In this document: positions 42,317 to 49,700 of the stretch, piece after piece
Position numbering within the stretch: position 1 is the stretch's first letter
Layout of the letters: every line of letters begins with the position of its first letter
Source of the DNA: JBFWNG01 sp050251195
GTDB lineage: Bacteria; Bdellovibrionota_B; Oligoflexia; Oligoflexales; Oligoflexaceae
Assembly (NCBI GenBank): GCA_050251195.1
Contig: JBFWNG010000012.1
Span: 62,001 to 126,000 of the forward strand
DNA: 64,000 nt
Direction of reading: 5' to 3'
The notes under the pieces: generated by a model
What the model saw: only the letters and a program-made list of their open reading frames with translations
Told to the model about the DNA's origin: nothing
The model's database searches: none
Program-made: the position numbers and the translations under genes

Positions 42317-43912
42317 CTAGAACTCAACCAGCTCACACTTCTCGTTCAATCCCAAACCTTCGTCAGCCGCATACTTCCCATCGATAATTTCCTGGTACTC
42401 CGGAAACATCTTCGACGGTGAATTCTCTCGGCTTGCAAAATGCTCAACGACATGAATACGATCAAAGTATTTGAGCGGCTTTCCCTGCAGAATGGGCACG
42501 AGTTTAGCGCGATACAAACGATATATCTTCGAAACATCTTGCAAGGCGCTTCCGGGTTTATTGCACTCTTCGATGAGCGCCGCAGATCGGCGGCCGATTT
42601 CTTGGGTTATGACTTCTGGGTTGGGATCGTTGGGAGCATCATTGATTAATTTAATAAACTCCTTCGCGTCAGAAGTGCCAGCTTTCGTAAGAGAATGAAC
42701 CACCTGTTTTGTGATATCCTCCGGCGTCTTAAGCTCCGTCATGGGCGTTGATGGGATGTATTTCCAAAGATCACAGCGACGCTTAGAAAAGATTGGATTT
42801 GGATAATCGAATGACTTGCCGGCGGCGAAGAGCTTCATTTCGATGAGCGCTCTATCCTGAGGACCCATGGGAACGCCGTACGACATCAGGGTCATTGCTT
42901 GCGTTCCGCCCTCACCTGGGACTACTTGGAAGAAGTTGTCAGATTTTATGTTATTGGCGGTAAAAAATTCCTTAATTTTCTCTGTTGGCGGAGTTTTTGC
43001 AAATCGAAGGTCTCCCGTCATACCTTGCAGCGCCAGACTATCCAAGTAAAGAGCGCTCACGGTAAAGTCGGTTGGGTTAAAGTCTTCGGGTCCAGGACCT
43101 TGACCTGCCTTCTGCGTAAGAAGATTGATTTCGACGGTGCAGAAAAGTGGCTTAAGCACATCTCGAAGCGTTTCATTAGAAAATAGGACATTTCCTTCGC
43201 TCAATCCTCTTTTCCGTGCCATCGCTACCATGCTCGCAGAGCTTCGCACCAAACTTTCCATTATGGCAGGGTCAAACGCACGAAGCTTCTCACCGTTCAT
43301 GTCCACGCCGAGGTGTTGGAGATTTGACGATGGCTGTCCGCTGAGGGGATTTTCGCTCGACCAGTTGCGCCATGGCACCGTTAATTCCTTCATCACCATC
43401 CCGCCCATAACATGGCACTTGCGGCATTCATTGTTCGGAGAAAAAGAGTTGCCCTTGAAGTTTAAGCTGCTCTCCTCGAGTTTGTAGAAATTCAGGTAAC
43501 TCCGTTTCGGATCCAAGGTTAACAACTCATTTGGATGTGAAAAAAGGACGAGGCTAGGCAACGGTCCGTTTCCAGGAGGAGCGCCTCCAGGAGGTAGTAT
43601 CGCCCCCGGAGTGTTGGGATCGATTCCGCCAAAGGGGCATTGAAAGAGATCGATCTTGCGCGCCTGATGTCCGAAATCCTTTTCCGCAACGAGGCTCCGG
43701 CCGGCCGAAATACAGCCGGCGTCGTAAAACATTTTTTCGATATTCTTATTGCAAGCTGTCGATGCGACTTTTGCCACAGGATCATCGAAATCATTCTGAT
43801 CCACCAATTGGCAAGGACCGTCTCCTTCGGCATTGGTAATCGAAGCATCGCGTTGCTTACAGCTTAAAATAACGACCAGTGACAGGCCTAAGGAGATGGA
43901 AAGAAGGTTCAT
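42317..43912 (-). CDS. Large single-haem (CxxCH) lipoprotein, paralogue A
   Basis: 531 residues from the ATG at 43,912 that gives a proper lipobox (SLVVILSCKQR, Cys 18; Lys at +2). The mature protein opens with DASITNAEGDGPC and has a conserved N-terminal Cys block (FDDPVAKVASTACNKNIEKM, FYDAGCISAGRSLVAEKD, KIDLFQC), then one haem site NECRKCHVMGGMVMKEL (Cys 163-His 167), then a ~350-residue helical region and an end IYRLYRARLVPILQ...DEGLGL. Two paralogues (49,701 and 59,743) share these blocks in order. Probably a periplasmic or surface haem protein; no known family recognised. Confidence 0.75.
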   Translation of the reverse strand: MNLLSISLGLSLVVILSCKQRDASITNAEGDGPCQLVDQNDFDDPVAKVASTACNKNIEKMFYDAGCISAGRSLVAEKDFGHQARKIDLFQCPFGGIDPNTPGAILPPGGAPPGNGPLPSLVLFSHPNELLTLDPKRSYLNFYKLEESSLNFKGNSFSPNNECRKCHVMGGMVMKELTVPWRNWSSENPLSGQPSSNLQHLGVDMNGEKLRAFDPAIMESLVRSSASMVAMARKRGLSEGNVLFSNETLRDVLKPLFCTVEINLLTQKAGQGPGPEDFNPTDFTVSALYLDSLALQGMTGDLRFAKTPPTEKIKEFFTANNIKSDNFFQVVPGEGGTQAMTLMSYGVPMGPQDRALIEMKLFAAGKSFDYPNPIFSKRRCDLWKYIPSTPMTELKTPEDITKQVVHSLTKAGTSDAKEFIKLINDAPNDPNPEVITQEIGRRSAALIEECNKPGSALQDVSKIYRLYRAKLVPILQGKPLKYFDRIHVVEHFASRENSPSKMFPEYQEIIDGKYAADEGLGLNEKCELVEF

Positions 43913-43973
43913 TATTTTTCTCTCTAAAGATTTGTTTTTCTTTCGGAACATTACTGAAAGAGATGAGAAAGAT

Positions 43974-44174
43974 TCAAATTTGGTATTTTTGAAAGGTACA
44001 AAATTGATCGTTTTTCGAATGTTTAATGATCACCCGGATTCCCGCAGCGGCCCCCGAGGCTGAGCCGAGTAGTGCTGAATTAATATTTAATCGAAGGTTC
44101 CGTGGCCTGTCTAAAGAATCCCCTTCTACGCCATTAACATCAGACGGTAGCGAGGAAAATTCTTTAAATGTCAT
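43974..44174 (-). CDS. Possible small coupled ORF with Gly/Ala-rich end
   Basis: A 66-codon frame whose ATG (44,172-44,174) overlaps the end of the lipoprotein gene at 44,164, so it could be coupled to it. It contains LGSASGAAAGI, the same motif as the small ORF at 49,207. A one-base difference from the other repeat copy changes the end: here it reads on past GI as RVIIKHSK, whereas copy B ends GIPGDH. Probably a decayed copy. Low support. Confidence 0.3.
   Translation of the reverse strand: MTFKEFSSLPSDVNGVEGDSLDRPRNLRLNINSALLGSASGAAAGIRVIIKHSKNDQFCTFQKYQI
43976..44066. repeat. Inverted repeat, copy A
   Basis: Ninety-one bases that match, in reverse complement, 49,318-49,409 with four mismatches and one one-base gap (about 95 % identity). 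Starts AAATTTGGTATTTTTGAAA and ends ...CGAGGCTGAGCC. Lies upstream of the haem lipoprotein at 42,317-43,912. Confidence 0.8.
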
Positions 44175-45045
44175 CGTGTTCTGGCATGAACGTACAGGTT
44201 GTCGGGCTTTCCTGTCCATCCACTTTAAGTGTGGATTGAAGGTTTATAGCAGAGAAATTCAGCTCATGTTGAATGTTTTTTGTCGTTGAGTTGCAGGCAA
44301 TCTTCCCTTCCCAAACCGCGTAGTTGATCACCTTCACTGAAAAGTCGCAATGATCTAGCTTGATTTGTTCAACGTTTCCATTTGCAACTTTCTTGGCGTA
44401 GTAGGCGTACGAGATGGGATCAAAGAGTTCCCCGGCAGACTGGATCCTAAAGTCTTTGAAGTGCGATACGGTTATGCTTTTGTCTTCGTTTGAACAGTTG
44501 AAATTGTTGGATTCGGCGCTCAATACCAGTTTTGTGTCCGACCGTTCAATGATCTTGAAATAGAGAGCAAAGTTGCTCAAACTATCTTTGCAATGCGCAT
44601 CTTGATTTTCACCAAGAGTAAGTTCAAGGCCCCTCGACGTCATCTGTGACTTTGTCACACAAGTGTCCTCGCTGTGTTCGTTGAGGAATTCGGTAGCTAT
44701 TTCGACCGACGTGGCCTTTCGAATTTTGATGATAACGTCGGAATCGTCAGCTTGGACAATATCCCACATGGTCGGATACATTTTCAGCGGTTCAATGCAT
44801 TGAGTTAGAGGAGGTGATATTGCCTCACCACCTTTCGCATGGATGGTGACTTTGTCGCCTTCGCGCCTGATATTATGCTGGCCCACACAACGAGTGAACC
44901 GTAGAAATATTTCGGCTTTGACATAGTATTCTTCGTCTGTGAGTCCACCCTCGTGTGACTTGGCAGATGATCCATCAAACCCAGATGTTCGGCATGCTGT
45001 TGTAAACAAAAGCGAAATCATGACGAGAAGGGAACCGAGCTTCAT
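44164..45045 (-). CDS. Lipoprotein, unknown function
   Basis: 293 residues from the Met at 45,045 (lipobox ISLLFTTACRTSG, Arg at +2). Mature part has eight Cys (CVGQH, LTQCIEP, DTCVTKS, HCKDSL, NNFNCSN, DHCDFSV, IACNST, TTCTFM) and strand-rich text, so a disulphide-bonded globular protein is likely. No family recognised. Its end overlaps the small frame at 44,174. It is followed by inverted repeat A and the haem lipoprotein gene on the same strand. Confidence 0.65.
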   Translation of the reverse strand: MKLGSLLVMISLLFTTACRTSGFDGSSAKSHEGGLTDEEYYVKAEIFLRFTRCVGQHNIRREGDKVTIHAKGGEAISPPLTQCIEPLKMYPTMWDIVQADDSDVIIKIRKATSVEIATEFLNEHSEDTCVTKSQMTSRGLELTLGENQDAHCKDSLSNFALYFKIIERSDTKLVLSAESNNFNCSNEDKSITVSHFKDFRIQSAGELFDPISYAYYAKKVANGNVEQIKLDHCDFSVKVINYAVWEGKIACNSTTKNIQHELNFSAINLQSTLKVDGQESPTTCTFMPEHDDI

Positions 45046-45125
45046 AGGGATCTCCATAATGTAATGAATAAATCATTATATTATGTAAAAGCATAGCAAT
45101 GCAACGATTGAAGGAGGCGTCTTTA

Positions 45126-45250
45126 TCAGGCAGCAATCGCGCCACCATCGATCACAATCGGCTTTGTTGACTCCTCAGCTACGTCTTTTCAACGACCTGT
45201 AGAGGGAGTGCACTTCAGAGGCTTTTTTCGAATTCTTTGCTATGAACGAA
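45126..45250 (-). pseudogene. Remnant of an MqsA-like antitoxin gene
   Basis: On the minus strand: KKASEVHSLYRSLK, then one frame shift, then EESTKPIVIDGGAIAA and stop (45,126-45,128). The intact gene at 52,322-52,771 ends KASEVHALYRSLKDAADG followed by STKPIVVNGDEIAA, so the two match over this stretch. No N-terminus or toxin gene is left. A decayed relative of the island TA system, outside the island. Confidence 0.65.
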
Positions 45251-45261
45251 AGATAAAAACC

Positions 45262-45297
45262 TTCTAAAGCTAGCGAAGGAATTTCGCCTAGCTTATC
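45262..45297 (-). terminator. Terminator of the lipoprotein gene at 45,319
   Basis: Read on the minus strand, a stem of TAAGCTAG with CGAA against TTCG with CTAGCTTTA (about 45,268-45,294) is followed by GAAGGTTTTT. Confidence 0.55.
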
Positions 45298-45318
45298 TTT
45301 AAGCATACAAAGTAACGC

Positions 45319-45873
45319 TTATCTGCAGTTAACACTCCTATCAGGATTGCTTTTGAGAATATGTTCTATGAGGAGAGAGTCGTTACCAAAATCTCTCAAC
45401 TCTCTCAGTAAAGCAGGCGTCGACCCCGCAGCATTGAGTTTGAATAATGCGAGAACGGTACTGCCGAATTCTTTCGGTGCGCAGAAGTTTTCTACTCGAG
45501 ATCTTGAACACATATATGGCGGGTTTGTGTCTAGTCCTTCTGTGCATCGCGAGTTGTTGCCGTATCTAGCCAAATAACCAACTTCCTTCGTTTCGGTACC
45601 GACCACCTGGAACAGATATGCATTATCGCCCTTGCATGCACAAAGAATTTCGTAACCATGATGGCCTTCACTGCCATTTCCGCTACCCCCCTCGAGAATG
45701 GCGTCGGCAAGGGCTTGCCCCACACATTGAATATCTAAACCGCAGTCTTCAACTTGTTGCTTAAGATCATGGTTATGGCTTTGGGCCTTTGCCGCGCTGT
45801 CGCCTTTTCTTGTTTTGCAAGCAGCAAAAATGGCGATCGCTGCTAAACCGGCGCTGAGCAGGAGCTTCTTCAT
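45319..45873 (-). CDS. Lipoprotein with Cys-rich domain
   Basis: 184 residues with GGAGG five bases before the ATG. Lipobox AAIAIFAACKTRK (Lys at +2), then DSAAKAQSHNHDL, again with an A-K/N-A-Q start. Cys-rich mature part (CGLDIQC, ILCACKGD, SRCTEG, MCSRSRVENFC, VNCR), so many disulphides. No family recognised. Single gene with a terminator behind it. Confidence 0.7.
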   Translation of the reverse strand: MKKLLLSAGLAAIAIFAACKTRKGDSAAKAQSHNHDLKQQVEDCGLDIQCVGQALADAILEGGSGNGSEGHHGYEILCACKGDNAYLFQVVGTETKEVGYLARYGNNSRCTEGLDTNPPYMCSRSRVENFCAPKEFGSTVLALFKLNAAGSTPALLRELRDFGNDSLLIEHILKSNPDRSVNCR

Positions 45874-46327
45874 CTATGCCTCCGAAAATATGGCAGTTTA
45901 AGGTTGAGAATTGATACTATGGGAAAATGCACGACCTGTCTATGTCGATCAGACTAGCGAAAAAGCAACCCGGCAATATTATTATTCATAGTAATGTCGG
46001 TCGCGATAACGAGCGGCGTTTTGATTCTCGCGCATCGTGGACGAGGTTCTAGACTTTCTTGGATAGCAAGCCGGAGGGACCAGCGGGCGGTTGGTTTTCC
46101 TGTCTCAGAAATAATGTTGGATCGTCCACTCACTCACCGTATAACTCAGTCTGAGAAATCCGGGGCAGCCGAATGCCACTTTATTGCAGTACGACGGATC
46201 TCTGTTTCTAGGTTGGTGCTAGAAGAAACAATGCCTCCACCCCAAGAAAGCAAAGTCAAGAACATGCGAAAAGAGCAGCGTTAGTAAAAGAACCCGCATG
46301 GGGCGCGATTAATAACTCACCTTTGAT
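45874..46327. other. 454 bases without a supported gene
   Basis: A 96-codon frame (45,994-46,284) has no ribosome site and Arg/Ser-rich wording typical of chance frames. I see no repeat, RNA or promoter I can defend beyond an AT-rich patch near 45,980. Confidence 0.3.
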
Positions 46328-47035
46328 TTATGGCGTACCTTGCTTCTTATAAGAATAGCCAAACTGTGTTGGCGGATTCCCAGGAGTTTGCACACCTGTC
46401 CGGTCCGCTACACCAAGGAAGTCTTCTCGCAAACCCATCACCAGATAACGAATTTCTCCGATCGGATCGTAGTTGCCAGGATATACTGTGAGATCTTTAG
46501 GTACACCGACTTCCCAATCGGTATGCCCGAACGAGCCGTCGGCAAGAAGATCGTCCACCAAATCAGGATCATGGGGCAGAAGCTGCTTTCTGGTAATGGC
46601 GACGTCTACCTCGAACGCACCGTTGGAGCCGGGATAAGAGGAATCTGCCCCTATTGAGTAAGAAAAGTACCAAGTTATTGTGCTCCACGGAGTTTTGCAC
46701 TCCGTGCCTGTGTAACTATAGAGTCTTTGAATCGCTTGGGTTTCTGTGAACTCCCAAGAATCAATTTCAGACATGTCTATTTCTGGAGTGCAACCAGTTT
46801 TCCAAACCCCACGAAGACCGGCTAAAATTTCAGTTTTTGGGTCAGCCTTTGGATTATCAACTTGATCCATCCCTGTATCAGATGGCGAACCTGATTTTTC
46901 CGGATGTTTATTTTGGCTTGAAGTAGATTCTTGCTTTGCGGGTGTGGAGTTTGATTCTCCCGCGGATGTAAAATTGTTAGACGCACAACTAACTACAGGC
47001 GCACTGATGAAAAACCAAATAGCTGCGTGCTTCAT
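46328..47035 (-). CDS. Lipoprotein with lipocalin-like GxW opening
   Basis: 235 residues, AGAGGA before the ATG. Lipobox ISAPVVSCASNN, a Ser/Pro/Lys linker (STSSQNKHPEKSGSPSDTG), then GLRGVWKTGCTPEIDMSEID and strands as in its paralogue at 13,325. A TECKTPW Cys may bridge to TGC. Function unknown. The upstream 381 bases hold no gene. Confidence 0.7.
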   Translation of the reverse strand: MKHAAIWFFISAPVVSCASNNFTSAGESNSTPAKQESTSSQNKHPEKSGSPSDTGMDQVDNPKADPKTEILAGLRGVWKTGCTPEIDMSEIDSWEFTETQAIQRLYSYTGTECKTPWSTITWYFSYSIGADSSYPGSNGAFEVDVAITRKQLLPHDPDLVDDLLADGSFGHTDWEVGVPKDLTVYPGNYDPIGEIRYLVMGLREDFLGVADRTGVQTPGNPPTQFGYSYKKQGTP

Positions 47036-47416
47036 GGGGTTCCTCTACAAATGACTTGGCCTATAATGCTTATCGGATTCGCAAGTGTGATTATTGAGCA
47101 AACGCCATAACCCTTTGAAACCAGGTATCTTCGTCAACCTGTTTCAACACACTGGTTGTGGATTTCTTGAGGAAGAGCAGCGATTATGTCTCCCCTCAAG
47201 AGAGCAGCGTTTTATGTCTCCCCCTTAAGAGAGCAGCGAATCTGCCCCGGGGAGACGGTAGAAGGGACGGACAGCACTATCATGCTTCTCCCGGTGACGA
47301 AACTGATCATGAACACAGCTAAAGTGTTGGGGTAACTGCATGCAGTGTGGGAATCCAGGCTCTGAGTTCTAGTGAGGAAGGCGAAGCCTCCCCACTAGAG
47401 AAAAACGAGTTAAAAT
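47036..47416. repeat. Gene-free gap with a direct repeat and a hairpin
   Basis: Holds two and a third tandem units beginning GAGCAGCG (47,176-47,202; 47,203-47,231; 47,232-47,240) that share TTATGTCTCCCC, and a hairpin at 47,368-47,399 (CTAGTG with AGGAAGGC against GCCTCC with CCACTAG) just after the minus-strand gene at 47,417. The repeats resemble the multiple terminal repeats of some insertion sequences. No gene. Confidence 0.4.
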
Positions 47417-47743
47417 TTACGGACGTCGTTCGCACTCGGCTACGCCCTGATAGTCTTGAATCTGGGGATTCGCAAAGTCGAACAAAATGACTTCCTTGCC
47501 AACAGGAACCTTTTCGACTCCTCCGCGAGGGCAGTTCACTTCTGCTTCACTGAAAGCGAAGGTGGTCCAACAGGTTCCTCCGTCACGGCCGCAAAACGCG
47601 TCGATAGACGTCGCCGCGCTGATGTCGATGCCAGCTTCGGTTAACGCTGCAGAAGAAATTTCAATTGCACGATCTTCGTTGCTGCCGGCATAGCTTAAGG
47701 CGCCAAAACCGCAAATAGATACCAGAACCAATAATAGTTTCAT
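47417..47743 (-). CDS. Small secreted protein
   Basis: 108 residues from the second Met (47,743), seven bases after GGGAGA. Signal peptide KLLLVLVSICGFGALSYA. Mature part with Cys pairs (DAFCGRDGGTCWTTF; EVNCPRGG; AECERRP), so disulphides. No family recognised. A hairpin lies just downstream. Confidence 0.7.
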   Translation of the reverse strand: MKLLLVLVSICGFGALSYAGSNEDRAIEISSAALTEAGIDISAATSIDAFCGRDGGTCWTTFAFSEAEVNCPRGGVEKVPVGKEVILFDFANPQIQDYQGVAECERRP

Positions 47744-48389
47744 AAACATTCTCCCTCAAAATTGTTGGTGCTTAGCCATTCAGTCCCCAGCGCTAGGTAC
47801 GTTGTGGCGTTCTTTCACTCGTCCAGCATAGTCGTACGGACCGGCCGTCGTAAATTAATTAGTTGTCTTTATTTGAGTATTTTATTAGATAAAAAGTAAA
47901 CACCTCACGGTCGCCCTGTGACCACGTCGCTCGAAATGCGCTGCAATGGCGACCTATGATTGATCACAATAATTCCCCGCACAGGTGCACGCTATCACAC
48001 GTTAGCGGTGTAGCAACCGGTTGAATGGCAGGGTCAGAATACGTTACCGATAGAAACTTCTCTTGGGTTCCTTCCTTGTATCCTATCTTGTAGGTCGAGC
48101 GAGGAAAAATCATAATTGAATTCGATCAAGGAGGCCGTGGTGGGTCAAATGGCGGAGATTCCCCAACAACCGTCAATTATGCCATGACTTCCTATTACAA
48201 AGGAAAGGCGTGTGAAGAAAGCTCCTTGACAGTTGGGTGTCCCCAGAATGCATAAAATCCTCATAACGTCATAATGACGACTTAACTTTTTTATAAAATA
48301 AATTTGACATTTAACAAAACTCCTGTTAAAAATGGGACAACTTGGCCTATTTCAGGCAAAACATTTTTAACCAGTTAGGAGAGAACAAC
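47744..48389. other. 646-base gap, possible coding remnant at its end
   Basis: Nothing firm. A frame reading VERGKIIIEFDQGGRGGSNG then SPTTVNYAMTSYYKGKA to a stop near 48,254 looks protein-like (Gly-rich, two Cys) but has no start or ribosome site, so it may be the tail of a lost gene. The last ~100 bases are AT-rich with a TTGACA-like element near 48,304 and fit a promoter for the gene at 48,390. Confidence 0.3.
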
Positions 48390-48896
48390 ATGAAACAATT
48401 GATGAAAATGATCCTCGCAACCTTCATTGCAATCTCAGGAACAGCTTTTGCTGACTCTGAACTGAAACCCAATCAACAACTCTGCAACAAGCTCGACCGG
48501 AAGTTGGAACAAAACGGCCTAGAAGTCGATATGCGCGCCGTCACCGTTTCTGAGAATGGCAAACATGCCTACGCTCTTGGTTCTGAAGTGCTCATCGAAA
48601 ACGGCAACAAAGAAATCAACCTGATGATTTGGCACTTTAAGAAAGACGGATCATCCGTAAGAATGGTTGGCGCCGACGAATTGGATGGCTTCGAAGATAC
48701 CAGCGACGCAGAAATCGAAGTGATTGCATTGGGTCAAGCTAGCAACGGAACGATCGCAGCGCAGTACTCGCTCAACGCCGAAATTAGCCTCTCTGAATTG
48801 TTGATCCTCGACGCAAAGACTGGCGAAACGATCGAGACGACGTCGATCGACACCAAACTTCCGATCGCTGTCGAAAAAGATTTTACTTGCGACTAA
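48390..48896 (+). CDS. Secreted protein, unknown function
   Basis: 168 residues from the ATG after TTAGGAGAG. Signal peptide KQLMKMILATFIAISGTAFA. The mature part has two Cys (QQLCNKLDR; FTCD) and strand-rich text (MRAVTVSENGKHAYALGSEV, INLMIWHFKKDGSSVRM). No family recognised. It precedes a weak frame and a small Gly/Ala ORF. Confidence 0.7.
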   Translation: MKQLMKMILATFIAISGTAFADSELKPNQQLCNKLDRKLEQNGLEVDMRAVTVSENGKHAYALGSEVLIENGNKEINLMIWHFKKDGSSVRMVGADELDGFEDTSDAEIEVIALGQASNGTIAAQYSLNAEISLSELLILDAKTGETIETTSIDTKLPIAVEKDFTCD

Positions 48897-48937
48897 TCAC
48901 GATTTACTTGTGAAGTTCCACACCCTACCTTCACACG

Positions 48938-49177
48938 GTGCCTCATCCCAGTGGGGCATCGGCCCTTGTTCAGGCAAAGCTCGGAGTCTCACATTATACC
49001 GTTTTTGATCAAGCAGTGGTTGACGAGTTTAACACTCAAGTTGTGTATGGCTTCAACGGTTGGGCTTTGAACGTTCCCAAGGATGTTACTGGGCACAAGT
49101 ACCTTCCAACAATCGAAGCCGTCGCTGGGGCATCGGGTCAGTCACTTGATAGTCACTTGATTGTCCCTGCTTGGTAA
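48938..49177 (+). CDS. Doubtful 79-codon ORF
   Basis: GTG start with no ribosome site; reads VVDEFNTQVVYGFNGWALNV ... GHKYLPTIEAVAGASGQSLD. The wording is protein-like but no family is recognised. It could be the tail of a lost gene. Reported with low confidence only because it sits between two expressed-looking genes. Confidence 0.3.
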   Translation: MPHPSGASALVQAKLGVSHYTVFDQAVVDEFNTQVVYGFNGWALNVPKDVTGHKYLPTIEAVAGASGQSLDSHLIVPAW

Positions 49178-49206
49178 TCATCTAACAAACTGTAGCCTTG
49201 CGATCA

Positions 49207-49362
49207 ATGTCCGTCTTTATCGCGCAGAGTTTCACTACGGACTGTGAGGAGTTAGATCAAGCCATTGCGGATCTCGAAGCCCAAAAGCTTGAGCCCGATA
49301 TTCTTGATATGCTGTCTGGCGCAGCTTCGGGGGCCGCTGCGGGAATCCCGGGTGATCATTAA
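49207..49362 (+). CDS. Small ORF with Gly/Ala-rich C-terminus
   Basis: 51 residues (ATG 49,207). Acidic helical start (DCEELDQAIADLEAQKLEPD) and a Gly/Ala-rich end MLSGAASGAAAGIPGDH with a GxxxG-like pattern, which recalls small membrane-active peptides or bacteriocin cores, but no leader rule is visible and no export gene is adjacent. The last third lies in inverted repeat copy B; a decayed relative is at 43,974. No good ribosome site. Confidence 0.35.
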   Translation: MSVFIAQSFTTDCEELDQAIADLEAQKLEPDILDMLSGAASGAAAGIPGDH

Positions 49363-49409
49363 ACATTCGAAAAACGATCAATTTAGTACTTTTCAAAAAT
49401 ACCAAATTT
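49318..49409. repeat. Inverted repeat, copy B
   Basis: Reverse complement of copy A at 43,976-44,066 (about 95 % identity over 92 bases). Covers the end of the 51-codon ORF and the spacer up to the stop of the frameshifted pseudogene at 49,408. Lies about 300 bases upstream of the haem lipoprotein at 49,701. Confidence 0.8.
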
Positions 49410-49600
49410 ATGCTTTGTAATTGCTATACTCCGTCTCCTCGATAAAGTTGATTTCGTAAGCCACGGTGCAATTTTCTTGTGCGCCTTCTTCGTCCGTCAA
49501 AACCATTTCGCCTTGCCACTTGCCGTTTAAATTTGGGATCTCCGCCAGAGCCAGAAACGAGTATTCCCGCGAGGGTACAAATTTTTTGCCAATTTTTCAT
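49408..49600 (-). pseudogene. Frameshifted small secreted protein gene
   Basis: Minus strand, ATG at 49,600 with GGAGAAAG upstream, signal-like NWQKICTLAGILVS, then one frame shift to LAEIPNLNGKWQGEMVLTD and EEGAQENCTVAYEINFIEET, stop at 49,408-49,410. The GKWQG motif again suggests a lipocalin-like fold. The total length (193 bases) is one base over a whole number of codons, confirming the shift. Non-functional unless the sequence has an error. Confidence 0.6.
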
Positions 49601-49700
49601 TTGTCTTTCTCCTATTTAGTCATAGTTTGCTTCCCAGCTGCCCGATCTATATAATCAGTAAAGAATAGACAATGGGTTTAGTTATTCATAAGGATGAGAT

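Noticed and set aside
45994..46284. 96-codon plus-strand frame
   Set aside because: No ribosome site, Arg/Ser-rich, no signal peptide and no family.
40639..49162. Two GTCA-rich stretches (near 40,639 and 49,137) that share parts such as GTCACTTGA
   Set aside because: Similarity is too short and imperfect to call a repeat family, and the second lies in a doubtful ORF.
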